The position numbers were made by a program, and so were the translations under genes. Below the pieces are notes generated by a model. It ran no database searches, had not been told where the DNA came from, and saw only the letters and a program-made list of their open reading frames with translations. Shown in pieces: positions 13,101 to 23,151 of a stretch of 64,000 bases of DNA (position 1 is the stretch's first letter; every line of letters begins with the position of its first letter). Source of the stretch: Anaeramoeba flamelloides (lineage: Eukaryota; Metamonada; Anaeramoebidae); the NCBI GenBank assembly GCA_027625915.1, contig JANTQA010000042.1:2182001-2246000 (forward strand), given 5' to 3'.

Positions 13101-14653
13101 ACTAACGACACTTCCAACTGGTAGAATTTAACAACTCGTTATAATTATAATTATAAATTTCTTTCAAAAGAAGTTTTAAACTCTCCGACTTTCAATTAAC
13201 TTTATTGTTTATTCTTTGATTAAATTTTATTAGTTTATTCAGATAAGGAAGAGACAAATTTTTTAATTTATTTTTGAATTTGAATTTCTTTTTATTAATT
13301 GATATTACCAAATTTTCGAATTTAAATTCTGTTTTATAAATAAGAACTGGTGTGTTTCTGTTTATTTTGAATATTTCAGTAATACATATATTAATCCAAG
13401 AGTTTAAATAGTTTAGGGTTGCTATTTTATAATTATATATTTATAATACATATGTTCATTGACGTAATATAAAAGATTTAAATAATCTAATTTTTTAATT
13501 GTTTGGTTAGTAAATTATTATTGAATAATTGTTTAGATTTGTTATAAGTTTCTTTTGCCTTTTTCAAATTATAGACTAAATGTGAAATTTTTTCCAAATA
13601 AATTCCCAAATATTTAATCTTTGATAAATCTTGAGTAATTTCTGTTTTGTCTTTGTTAGGTTTTAATCCAAATTGGACAATTACTTGAGATAAAAAATTA
13701 ATTTTCCATTTATTTGATTTATATTACCTTTTATGATTAAAACTTACATCATGTGCAAACATTTGACAATGATCAGTTAATGGTATTATTTTTAGTAAAA
13801 GAAAATGTAAAATAAGAGCAAATAAAATAGGTGATAAGGGGTCCACTTGGAAATATACCAAGTCCTTCACCTTGAGATTATTTTAATAAAAAAATTTTGA
13901 TAATTTTATTTAATATAAATTGTTTGATTGTTTTTCTAATTATTTTAAAATTAATTGAATCAAAACATTTAACTATATCAATCATTATAATATATGTTTT
14001 ATTATTTCCATTTTCATTATTCGGCTTTATCCTATTATTTGTAAAAAATACAAACAAAATCCCTAATTTTTCATTTTTTTTTTGTTTCACTTTATTATTT
14101 ATTTTTAATTTTTTCTCTCTCTTTGTAAAAAAAAAAAAAACAAACAAAAAAAGATATCAATGTGTTAATAGATTTTCCAACGATCATATATCTTCAAGAC
14201 ATTTCAGTATCAGAACAAAACGATTACAAATTATATTGTGCACTTAAAAAAAATGCATTATATATTAAATTTTTGGCCGTATTAGACTTTGTCTCAAGTT
14301 TAATTTGGATCTTTAATGGTAAAACAGAATTCATTTTGGGTTTAATATTTCCACCAGGTGGATATTATGGCGCACTTAGATTTCGTAAATTATATGTGGC
14401 ACTTTATAGTGTGTATTTTTTTTGTTTTGAATTATATATTACTATTGTGAGGATAAGTGACTGGAAAGATCAAGATACATTTCTTAAAATATTTCTAATA
14501 ATGACAATTCCATGTATATTATATATCACATGGTTTTTAGTAAGATTTTACAAAATGATTCCAAAAAATGGGACGGAATTAGAGTCCAAATTTAGGAAAG
14601 TCAAAGTAGTAGATCAGAGTAGTGAACTCATCAGTACTAATTCGAATTTATAA
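7188..14653 (+). CDS. Four-TM membrane protein, two exons separated by a 6.7 kb intron
   Basis: Exon 1 is 7188-7434, beginning MSTDNEQLLSDSQKSS: a Ser/Gln/Asn-rich, probably disordered N-terminus ending 'YFGANIEGSN' at a GTGAGT donor (7435). Exon 2 is inferred to start at 14172 after 'gttaatag' and to end with TAA at 14651-14653. The phases fit (a + at gives Asn), giving 242 residues reading 'EGSN|NFPTIIYLQDISV'. Exon 2 has four hydrophobic segments (around IKFLAVLDFVSSLIWIF, FILGLIFPPGGYYGALRF, LYVALYSVYFFCFELYITIV and IFLIMTIPCILYITWFLV) and a polar C-terminal tail. I do not recognise a named family and give no function. The exon join is inference: both halves lack the other end of a gene and nothing else nearby supplies it. 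Alternatively exon 1 and the TM ORF (which has its own ATG at 14162) are separate genes. Confidence 0.6.
8199..8329. mobile_element. Small hairpin MITE
   Basis: A near-perfect inverted repeat with arms of about 45 bp. The left arm starts 'agccgtttcaactcaggtgt' and the right arm ends with its complement 'cacctgagttgaaacggct'. Only about 30 bp separate the arms. TA is found at both edges, which fits a Tc1/mariner-type TA target, but no empty site is available to prove it. Confidence 0.75.
8464..8532. mobile_element. Partial copy of the 'ttttaaaaaagtga' MITE family
   Basis: The string 'cattttaaaaaagtgagtac', the poly-T that follows and 'attaaaacttttt' match one end of the elements at 10960-11240 and 61320-61632. 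Only one end is present. Confidence 0.45.
8535..10955 (+). repeat. Long dispersed repeat, copy 1 (split by the 9214-10447 element)
   Basis: Blocks 8535-9210 and 10450-10955 align in order with 23150-24870: 'aaggactac', 'caaccttattaag' against 'caccttattaag', 'ggaattgaggattttggtga', 'aataaatatttgtgagattt'. Both copies carry a tandem of 'tcacagaaa' units (10780-10815 here). It has no open frame. The family is unknown; it may be a larger non-autonomous DNA element. Confidence 0.6.
9214..10447 (+). mobile_element. 1.23 kb element with iterated CGCGATAA subterminal repeats, copy 1
   Basis: Perfect 16 bp terminal inverted repeats AGAGGTTTTGATGATA / TATCATCAAAACCTCT bound a 1234 bp element. Just inside each end are arrays of the word ATCGCGATAA in both orientations: about nine to ten copies at 9240-9410 and about six at 10320-10430. 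The word stands out because CG pairs are rare in this DNA. Iterated subterminal motifs are known as transposase binding sites in hAT, CACTA and P-like elements; which superfamily this belongs to is unknown. No transposase frame is present, so the element is non-autonomous. It interrupts the dispersed repeat of 8.5-11 kb. Confidence 0.75.
10960..11240. mobile_element. 'ttttaaaaaagtga' MITE, copy
   Basis: An imperfect palindrome of about 280 bp, sharing 'tttcttcagaatccaacctc', 'catcactttattaaaa' and 'acttcaaaaaagttttaaaa' with 61320-61632. Its right end reads 'tttttaaaacggcta'. Confidence 0.6.
11690..12545 (-). pseudogene. Decayed DDE transposase (Harbinger/IS5-like, DDE_Tnp_4 type)
   Basis: Read on the minus strand, fragments in shifting frames give a coherent transposase. 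The N-terminal part is 'MNFSKEIIGFIEEKFDNLFG'. A 90-codon open piece (12106-12378) contains 'NFPNALVIVDPRLQPIKRP', corresponding to the first catalytic Asp region. Further on come 'YSGKYGCHVIQSKTVNRPDA' and 'MYVYCGQNRNGLEITLWKD', and the C-terminal signature 'RNLIENYYNRLKNKFKILS' is typical of the last catalytic region of DDE_Tnp_4 enzymes. Several frame changes and stops show that it is dead. It lies directly downstream of the LINE tail at 12.6 kb, inside the predicted intron. Confidence 0.75.
12595..14150 (-). mobile_element. 5'-truncated LINE, copy 1 (RT to 3' tail), with hairpin insert
   Basis: On the minus strand the order is: RT motif A 'YIIMIDIVKCFDSINF', a degraded 'SQGEGLGIFPSGPL' region, 'MFAHDVSF' (the YADD box, second Asp lost), 'FGLKPNKDKTEI', 'IKYLGIYLEKISHL', then a C-terminal region that matches 34.1-34.7 kb and the 3' tail 'gtgtaaattacac'. 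The foldback module at 13003-13115 interrupts it. Stops and frameshifts show that it is inactive. Non-LTR assignment rests on the RT spacing and the Cys/His C-terminal region seen in the other copies. Confidence 0.8.
13003..13115. repeat. Foldback module inserted in LINE copy 1
   Basis: A hairpin bounded by 'ctaacgaaaagtgtctaggt' and 'cactaacgacacttcc'. Its arms contain 'aataaaccgaaaattt' and a poly-A/poly-T pair. It matches the H module at 32.5 kb and 57.8 kb and breaks the LINE after 'ccagttggaag' (minus strand). Confidence 0.65.
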
Positions 14654-14909
14654 TTCGAAATATTCTTAATTACAAAAATTGATTATATTTTTTTATTTAC
14701 ACAATTATTATTATTATTATTTATTGAGAAAGCTTTTTTTTCAAAAAAGCAGATCTATTTTTATAAAAAATATATTTCAAAAAATAAAAAAATCTAAAAA
14801 TATTTTTCTTTTTTCAATTTTCACATATAAACCAAATTTCAAAATTAGGGGCAAAATTTATTTTTATTATTTTTTTCTTTTTTCATTGATCTTTCAAAAA
14901 ATAAAATGA

Positions 14910-17450
14910 TTTCACTATATTTTTATTTATTAATCTATTTTGGTTATTATCTCTAAACACTTTAATAAAATACATTATTAATTAAGTTAAAAAACAATTC
15001 AACAAATTTTTTTAGGATGAAAAATCTGCCCCTATTTTTGAAATTTTTTTTTTTTTTTCTTCAAAAAATGAGTTTGGCTGTGCAATTTTCAAAAAGAGAG
15101 AAAACATAAATCCTTAAAAGGTATCAAGAAAATTGTTGAAGAAACTTTAATTGGGCAAGTTGATACCCAATTATTTTCATCTTTTCGTTTTTACCTTTTT
15201 GAAAACAGCCTTATTTTTTTCATTCCAAATAAAATCAATTTTACATGCGAAAACTAAAAAGGAAATAACATTTGATTTTTTGAACCAACAAGTATTCAAA
15301 AAAATTAGATCCTTTTTGAAGAAATACTAGATGTGTCTCAACATACTCAAATTGGTGAAAATAATTTTTTTTTTTTTTTTAGATTATTTCTTTTTACGGA
15401 TTGATACATAAATAGAGAATATTTTAATAATCTTAATTTATGAGTCAATTTATTATTTTTTTTTTACTAATTCATTTTTTTAACTTTATGATTTTAATTT
15501 CTTTCTTCCTAATTTACGATAAATTTAAAAAAATTGTAAATGAGAATGGTTATAATAATCAAAAAATGGAATATGCTATTGTAAACTATTTTTCATTCAA
15601 AGGTGCCCAGTTGTAATGGATAAAATACCTGTGTTTAAAGGATTTATATAGATATTAGAAGAACAGTTTGATTTTGTAATTTTCAAAATTGAAATCATTT
15701 TTTTACATTTTTTCTTTTTTTCATGATATGTCCCTACGACCGAAAAAACACTAAAAATTGAAAACTGATAAAATATATTTCATAAAAAATAAAAAAACAC
15801 CATGAAAAAATAAAAATAAATAAAGTTTCCATTAAACTTTTTCTTGAAAACTTTTTTTGCCAAAATATTTGAATTTAAACTTGAAATTATGTGTAGTATT
15901 ATATACGCTATCTTGTTTTATCTTATTTACTAAAACTAATTCTAAATTATCGGAATTTTCTTTTCATAAAAGGGACTAATTTGGTCTTCAAATGTTTTTT
16001 TTTTTAGTTTCAAATGGTAAAATTAAAAAAAAGTTAAACTAAAAAGATAAACCATCTGGAAATATATTCTAATTTAATATATTAACTTATTCTTTGATTT
16101 CAAAATTTTCTCACCCCCATTTTTCAAAAAAAAAATTAAAAAGTGTACAGTAATTTTAAAAAATATATTCGATATTCAAAAGTTGAGAGTGTTTTTATTC
16201 TAAAAAATTTTATCTCAGTGTTTAATTGTATTAAGTATTGAACTTAGATTTCGAAAAATATTAATCAGAAAAAAATAGTGCTTCATTTTATTAAGGGTAT
16301 ATAAAAATTCAGTTATAATAATTTTTTTTATTGCAAGATCAATAGTCACTTGGTAAAAATGTGTTATTCTAAGCTTATTGAAACCATGAAATGATTGTTG
16401 AGAAATCATGTTGATTTATATTGGAATTTTATTTAATTTTTGATCTTGATATTTGATTAATAAATGTGAAAAAATTTCACTTCATTTTCATTTCCTTTTT
16501 CAAATAAAGAACACAAATACCAACATACTTCGTTTGGGGACTTGATTTGTAAAAGAAAAGTATGGAAAATAAAGTGAAAATTGTTTCCTATTTATTATTC
16601 AAATGTAAGTAGAAGTTCATTTCAAACATTGTTATTTTTCCCAATGTAGGAGCTAAGAATTTGAGTTTTTAAAATTTTTAAGCACATGTATTGATTTATT
16701 AGTTTTCTTTCAGACAAATATCAACAATTATTTGATGTCTATTATTCTACTTATTTCTTATTTGTTCTTCAAAGGCGAATTATAGAAAATAATTGATATT
16801 TGAAAAAAACTTGGGGAAACTTTGACTGAATCAGAGTATATGTATACAAAGAGAAAAAAATAGTAAATACATTATTATATTAGATCAACAAGGGATGTTC
16901 AAGTCTGTTGTCAAAAAAATGCTTAAAAAGTAAAATAAAAAGTTTTTTTGATTTCAGAAAAAGATACTTTTTTTTCATTGTTTATTTTAGATTTCTAGGT
17001 ATTCAATCTTCAATGATTTCAGATATCGATTTATTGAATTTTGGAAATATCAAAAAAGGGAAAAAACAATTATATGATAATTTTCTTGAATTCCTGTTAA
17101 ATTATATTTAAAAATCTGAAATAGAGATAATATTTGAAAATTATATTAATTGTAATGGATAAAATTTTATGATAAAAAATCATTTTCTGTAAGTATATTT
17201 ATTTTGTTTGTTTGTTATTCTCATAAAACGTTATACAATAATTAAAATAAAAAACCAGTTCCAACCAACATTGATATTCTAGAATATTTTAAAGTTTGTC
17301 TTATTTTATAAAATTATCAAATAGGATTCTAGCCTTTTTCAAAAATTTCATAATTTTGAATACCAATTTTGGATTTTCAGAACATTTTACCCTCTAACCA
17401 AACTCGATAAGGCTCTAGATCTTTAAAAATTTATATAATTTTTTTATTGA
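14910..17450. other. Intergenic; one MITE and a doubtful RT-like patch
   Basis: Apart from the hairpin at 15.07 kb, the only structure is a minus-strand 64-codon frame at 16215-16409. Its pieces 'QQSFHGFNKLRITHFYQVT' and 'YFFLINIFRNLSSI' resemble a worn reverse-transcriptase stretch just before and at motif A. The match is weak. The rest shows nothing. Confidence 0.3.
15074..15211. mobile_element. Small hairpin MITE
   Basis: The left end 'ggctgtgcaattttcaaaaa' and right end 'tttttgaaaacagcc' are inverted repeats with a 4 bp difference. They enclose about 100 bp that also partly pairs ('agaaaacataaa'). Confidence 0.5.
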
Positions 17451-17455
17451 TGGAA

Positions 17456-17800
17456 GAAGTGTAAATTACACTCTAAATGTACTTTTAGTTTTATTTCATC
17501 AAAGGTAATTTAAGTGTAAAACCAAAGATTTCATATTTTTTCAAAGCAAAGGCACACTCAATTTTTTTATTTTTCAAAATCTAAAGCAAAAAATTGGAAA
17601 GTAAAAAGGAAAAAGGGAAAAAACAAAACCAATAAAATTTTAAAAGGGTTTATAAGAAGTAATTGGTAAAAAATCAGAAAAAAAACAAAAAACAACAATG
17701 ATATCTTTAATTATGAACACCTAAAATCACAAACACAACACTTTTGGTTGATTTAATAAATTGATAATTGATCATGAATATTGACTTGGGGACCGTTGTT
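17456..17800 (-). mobile_element. SINE-like element sharing the LINE 3' tail, copy A
   Basis: On the minus strand a non-coding body of about 250 bp is followed by the LINE tail ('gtgtaaattacac' at 17460). The body ('gtttataagaagtaattggt', 'gatatctttaat', 'cacaacacttttggttgatt') is clearly shared with 44236-44600 but not with any LINE coding region. No convincing pol III A/B boxes were found. Confidence 0.6.
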
Positions 17801-17936
17801 TAAATTGTTGTAATTTCTTTTTTTTTTGATCTTATTTGCTTTAAACCTTTGGTTTTTACTAAACTCTAATTTTGTAAATTTATTTTCAAGTTACTCATAC
17901 TTGTGTATTTCAGTGTCATATTATTACAGTCCTGTG

Positions 17937-18231
17937 TCTATTTAAGGCACATGAAAAATCAACAGATAAGGCACAAAATTTTGTTCACTTTAAGGTACAA
18001 TTTTTTGATTTGAGGCACTTTCCTGATTTCAAGATATAATTTCACCAAATAATTATAGTGTTAGTTTGAGTTTTTTCTTCAATATATATAGATTATTTAA
18101 TTATGAGTAATCTTGCATATTTATATAGAAAAATTGTGCCTTATTTTGACCACTTTGATTTTGTGCCTTAATGGGATTGTTTTGTGCCTTATTTCTTAAT
18201 TTTTCCTGTGCCTTAAAAGAGCACAGGACTG
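17937..18231. mobile_element. CAGTC / 'aaggcaca' MITE, copy 1
   Basis: Terminal inverted repeats CAGTCCTGTG / CACAGGACTG are flanked on both sides by TA. Inside each arm 'aaggcaca' recurs several times in one direction on the left and in the other direction ('tgtgcctta') on the right. Length is 295 bp. The TA and CAGTC ends suggest a Tc1/mariner-related non-autonomous element. Confidence 0.75.
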
Positions 18232-18631
18232 TAGCAATTATTCACTTAATCTTTTTCATTTGTAACTCTTCTTCCCAATATAAAGACGATTCGGCCAGTG
18301 AAAAAATTGCAAAAAATAAATTTATTAATTTTCAAATTGAATATAAAAAAGGCAATATGTAAACTGGAAATAATCAATAATAGTATCCAAACTAGATTAA
18401 TTCTCTAATCATCTGAATATACAAATTAGAAAAGGGGGGTAGATTCAAAAATATGCTCGTTATGTAAAACGAAAATTTATATTTTTGAAAATTTTTATAT
18501 GGAATGGTCAAAAAATGAAAAAAGGAGAAAATATTAAAAAAAATAATCCAAAAAAATTAAAAACTTTGATTTCCTCATCAATAGTCAAGAAGAACCAGAT
18601 GAATTAATGATATAAAGAAAGTAAAATAAAT

Positions 18632-20087
18632 AGAAGTTTTGATGATAAAATATATTATCCTGATATTAATATTAAAATTGTAATCGTATTAAAAAAATCG
18701 CGATTAGTCCAACTTTATTGCATATTCAACATAAAATCACGATAATCCACATTATCGCGAAAAAATGAAAAATTATTATTTTGAAATCACTTTAAAAAAA
18801 TATCTTAACTTTTTCAAATCCTTGAGACTTTAACACGACTTTTATTCTTTAAAAATGTTTGAAAGTTTTATAATTGTTGTGAATTGTCTTCAAATATTTG
18901 AAAGTTTTGAAAGACAGAAAAATTTTATAAAGGGAATGAGCTTTGTTTGTAGTAGAAAAAATTTTTTTTTATCATTTTTTTTTTTAACAAAATATAAAAT
19001 CTCAAATAAATTTCATGATCAAACAAATAATTACCTATTTCAAAAATAAACTTGAATATAAGATAGATTTTTTTAAAAAAATGAAGTTGTTTCCTCCGCA
19101 ATGTTAAATAACCAAAAAGAATAAAGAGTACTTTTCGGCTTTTTTTGAGATCGATGAAAAAAAAACCTTTAATTTCTCGTTTTTCTTTCTGTCCAATACA
19201 AAGATGCTCAAAGAAGAAGAATACGAAGAATATAACTATTGTACAAAAAATTATAATATTAGGTGATAATCTGGCAAAGTTTTTATGACAGCTTTTGAAA
19301 AGTTATCCAAGCTCTATTAGCTTTCTGAGAATATTGAAAATGTTTTCATCCAAGAACACATTCTTTAATAAAAAAGGTGTAAAGTTGGTTGTTTTAGAAG
19401 CTCTGATTATTAAAGACAATTTACAACACCATGATAAAGAAATTATTTACAGTCAGTTTCACTTTTAAGGCACAAACTTTCAACGAAATTTAAGGCACAA
19501 AAAAAAATTCAAATTAAAGCACAAAATTCAAATTCTAGTAAAAATAAATTGTAAAAAATAAAATTCCAAATTTTGTGCCTTAATTTGGGATTTTTTTGTG
19601 CCTTAAATTTCGTTGAAAGTTTGTGGCTTAAAAGTGAAACTGACTGTATTTATTTTTAGTTCTCATTTTTGCTGATATAAATGGATAGATAGGCTTGACA
19701 ACCCAGTCTTAATAAAACACAATAAAACTCTTTGATCTGATCCTTGATTGAATCTTAAAATATTTTTTGTTCTTTTATTAAAAGAATAACTTTAAATCAT
19801 ATAATCTATTTTTTGATGAAAAAAAAAAATTTATTTGTAAAAAAATTGCTGAATTAGCCCAAAAACCCATCAAATGTTATATCGCGATTACTTTTTAACT
19901 TCGATATTTTGACTTTTTAATTGTGATCTTTTGGCATTTATCACAATTTTATAGAATATCGCGATTTTTTAAATTATCGCGATAATATTGAATCAGTGAG
20001 ATTTTCTATAATATCGCGATTTGGTGGAAAAAGTCGTGATTTGTGATATTTTATCGTGAATAAGCATGATATCATCAAAAAACCCTA
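18632..20087 (-). mobile_element. Element with iterated CGCGATAA subterminal repeats, copy 2
   Basis: Inverse orientation and diverged relative to 9214-10447. The ends are AGAAGTTTTGATGATA and TATCATCAAAAAACCCTA. Interior matches include the inverse of 'ttttcgcgataatgtg', 'ctttataaaggg' and 'cttctaaaacaaccaac'. Many CGCGAT words are mutated, so this copy is older than copy 1. It is 1456 bp long including the nested 197 bp MITE. No intact frame. Confidence 0.75.
19450..19646. mobile_element. CAGTC / 'aaggcaca' MITE, copy 2, nested in the CGCGATAA element
   Basis: Arms start CAGTCAGTTTCACTTTTAAG and end with its inverse; they are nearly identical over about 55 bp. TA flanks both ends. The corresponding place in copy 1 of the host element (about 9630) is empty, which supports insertion with duplication of TA. 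Confidence 0.8.
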
Positions 20088-20089
20088 AA

Positions 20090-21023
20090 ATAATGTATTA
20101 GGATAGAAATGTTTTTTTAACCAATATAATTCAACACTTCATTAGGAAAAAAGAATCTCAAAAATAAATAATTCCAACAACCTATACATTTAAATTCTTT
20201 TGAATCAATAAAAAATTTCATGTTTCTCACATAAATTATTTTTAACTTCTTTATTTTTTTCTCCATCTTTTCTTTTACCTTACTTCATTTTTTTAATAGA
20301 CTCTTTATTATTTTTTTTGTTTTTTTTTAGAAAACTAAATTTAGTTTCAAATACTTCTAATGACATTACCAAGACATATATCTCGATACTTTTTGAATTA
20401 TTAGACACAAATTTAATCAATTCAATATTCTCATCTTATTATATTAAATATATTTTAAATATTATTTAATCCTTAACAATAAAAAAAAGAAAAATTACAA
20501 TTTTCAAGCATTTTACACAAATTGGATGAGAACCTAACTTTTGGTGAGTTAATTTAATTTTCAAAATTGAAGATAAATCCTTATAAATAATTTACTAAAA
20601 AAATTACCACTTTTTTTAAAAAACTATAAGTTGAAGTTTGAACTTTTCCAAAATGTGAAAAATGGATCAAACTTTTTGAAATACAATAACTCATTTCTGA
20701 AAATACTAGTTCTCGTTTAAATTAACTTGGGTTTTATAGGAATCAGAATTTTAACTTAATTTTTCAATTTCTAGATTCCTAAAATATTTTTTTGAATTTG
20801 CTTTTAAATTTACTTGAAGATTTTTTTTTAGTTACTTGCCCCTTAACCAAAAAAGTAATCAAGATAAAATTATACCATAACTAATAAAACAAAAATCACT
20901 ACACTTCACAACAACTCCTCAAAATAGGAAAGATAGAGAGTTCTGTTGACTTAGACAGATAATCTTTTAGTCTCACTTTTTGAAAGAATCATTTTATTTA
21001 TTGTCCACATTTTTCAACTAATA
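20090..21023. other. Intergenic, nothing recognised
   Basis: AT-rich DNA between the CGCGATAA element and the acidic-protein gene. No frame or repeat could be supported. Confidence 0.5.
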
Positions 21024-21993
21024 ATGAGTTTCTTTTGGAAGTGGTTTGCAAAGGAAGAAAAAAAAGACTCTTCATCTAAAGTAAAATTTGAGTTTTTTCT
21101 GAATTCTCAACCGAAAATCTTTGTTTTTAACCTTTTTTATTCTTTTTTTATAACAAAAAACTTTTTTTACAAATTAAATTTACCTCAACAAATACACCAC
21201 ACTTTTTTGGCTTGGATCTTTTGAATACAAAAACAAACAAACAAACTGAAATATACAAAAATCAAAAAAAAAAAAAAACTCAAAAACAAAAAACCAAACA
21301 CAAAAAAAATGCTTCAAATGTTTTACTTTAAAGTCTGAAAAAATTGAAGGCAAAATAAACCAAGTTAAAAATGATCTTAAAAGCATTTTAGAGGAAGACA
21401 ACGATGTTTCGTTTGAAAACAAATCATCAAAAACTGAAAGAGAACCGAAGGATCTTCAGAAACGAGCAAAATTCAAGATCCAACAATTTCAAGAAGATTT
21501 TGGATCAGACGAAGAAAACACTTCCTCTGAAGATGAAGATCAAAAGAAGGAAAAAAAAAATACTGAGTCTCGAAAAGGGTTCATTTCAATTGACTATTTT
21601 GAAAAACAAAAAAATTCTGTTTCTTTTAAAAAAGAAATGAAAAATTTAACTCGAGTTGAAATTAATAGCTCTGATTATGATGACGACTTTGATTTCTCAG
21701 ACACAGGATCTGAAACAGGATCTGGGTCTGGATCTGGATCTGGATCTGGATCTGGATCTGGATCTGGATCGGAGTCTGATCAAGAAGAAACTAATACCTC
21801 ATTAAGTAATTTAAGAAATAAATTTTCGCAAATGAAAGAAAATAGTGATAGCGAGAGCGATAGCGATGCTTTTTCTGAAGATTTTTCCTCTTCAGAAAAA
21901 TCAAGCCAAGAAAAGCCAATCAAAAAACTCAAGATAATTAAAAATAACAAAAACAATGTCGATGATGAAGACGATGAATTCTCGGATTTTTAG
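21024..21993 (+). CDS. Acidic Ser/Gly-repeat protein, unknown function
   Basis: Two exons, 21024-21080 and 21334-21993, are joined over a 253 nt GTAAAA...TTTAAAG intron (phase 0), giving 238 residues with stop TAG. The N-terminus MSFFWKWFAKEEKKDSSSK is short and aromatic/basic. The following region (about residues 20-110) is charged and helix-prone ('KIEGKINQVKNDLKSILEE'), then 'KGFISIDYFEKQ'. A Ser-Gly dipeptide run coded by a GGATCT hexanucleotide repeat follows, then several Ser/Asp/Glu tracts, a basic 'KPIKKLKIIKNNK' and an acidic end 'DDEDDEFSDF'. No catalytic motif or known domain was seen. Clusters of S-D/E suggest casein-kinase-2-type sites, by inference only. The start is the first ATG after a non-coding stretch. 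Confidence 0.7.
21713..21772 (+). repeat. GGATCT hexanucleotide repeat coding (SG)n
   Basis: About nine to ten near-perfect units of 'ggatct' in frame encode alternating Gly and Ser. Unit identity is high at the third codon position, so recent slippage and length variation are likely. Confidence 0.85.
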
Positions 21994-22392
21994 AGAATAG
22001 GTTTTGAAACTTTTGGTTTACAAAGGTTAAATGTATTTTTTTTTGATTTTTTTGACAAAATTAACCTTTTTTTTCAATGGCAAATTCTTACTGGTACACA
22101 TATTTACAAATCACTTTTTAATCATTTTAAATTATGAAATTTAAAATAATACAAGAAGAGCAAGCCTATGATTTAAATCAATTAGATTATTTATTTGGTT
22201 GAAAGTTTTTTAAAAGCCAAATTGTAAATAGTGACGGATTAAATATGACACACCAGTCACAACAATTTAGATTTGTGTTAAAAATTTCAAATAAAATACT
22301 TTTATTTTTTTTTTTTTTGGATTATTTCTTTTTTCTTTTAATTTTTCAGACAAAAAAAAAATGATCTAAAATAATAAATAAATCTATTAGTC

Positions 22393-23151
22393 CGTTTAAG
22401 GGATTAGCGTCTACCAAGGAGAAGCCTAGGATCAAAGTATGTTGTTATTGGACCTAACCACATTCGTGTTACAGGGTTCAAATGTCTCTAAAAAATCTCA
22501 AAGTCAAGTAGTAATATTTGTTGATCTCATCAATTAAAAATGATCTATGTATTAGTAAAAAACCCAACAAATTCAGAATAAAATCTGCATTTCGCCATAA
22601 ATTTTATGATTGAATTATCAATATTCAGACTACAAAGTCATAAAAGATCTTTCTTAAATTTATGGAGAAATGTAGATTAGTTACTAAAAAATTCGTTTTT
22701 TTTTAAAAATTAAATAATTAACGAATAAAGTTTTTTGTCAAATTATTTCTCAAATCATGCAAATATATTGATGCTAAAATTAGACTTATCAAAAGCAAAC
22801 AAAACTAATCAGTCTTTGTACTTTTATGTTGATAATTATTGAGTTAATCTTTGAAATTCAAAAATTCTAAAAATAGTTACTTTTAGAAGTTCTAAATCTA
22901 AATTATTAAATACTAGAATACTATTATTTTGGGTTTTTATTTTTAGATTTGGAAAAGGAATTAAAAAAAATTTTTCAAAATGAAATTTTTTAATTGTGAT
23001 CCTGAGTAAAAAATGTAATAATTTATTGTGCAATAAGATTTATAATAGATTTTTTAGAGCTATTCGAGCCATGGTGCACTAATACCATTTACACCCAATT
23101 ACAACATAATTTGATTATAGAGAAATCTATGGTGACGCTAATCCCTTAAGG
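22393..23151. mobile_element. MITE-like element with TTAAGGGATTAGCGTC ends
   Basis: The left end 'tttaagggattagcgtctac' and right end 'ggtgacgctaatcccttaag' are inverted repeats of about 18 bp. The 759 bp body has no frame. Its inner part (22620-23060) matches 27.45-28.8 kb and 29.27-29.35 kb, so this is a repeated family. 'gggttcaaatg' at 22473 resembles a B box, but the terminal repeats favour a DNA element. Confidence 0.6.

Larger units (their letters stand above)
7435..14171 (+). other. Predicted giant intron (6737 nt)
   Basis: Donor GTGAGT at 7435 and acceptor TTAATAG at 14171. It contains a 130 bp hairpin element (8.2 kb), a long dispersed repeat (8.5-11 kb) with a 1.23 kb CGCGATAA element inside it, a DDE transposase relic (11.7-12.5 kb) and a LINE copy reaching almost to the acceptor. 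A pair of weakly similar segments (about 7640-7770 and 11320-11450) carries the shared string 'gaaagaataaaaagat'. Other introns in this window are 59-492 nt, except the 5.55 kb one in the Rab prenyltransferase gene. Confidence 0.5.

Noticed and set aside
13897-14247. 116-codon + strand frame overlapping the TM gene
   Set aside because: It is the shadow of the minus-strand LINE RT plus T-rich DNA in another frame than the real exon.
22393-22490. tRNA-derived SINE head (B-box-like 'gggttcaaatg')
   Set aside because: Spacing and A box are poor, and the element has clear terminal inverted repeats, which fits a DNA element.
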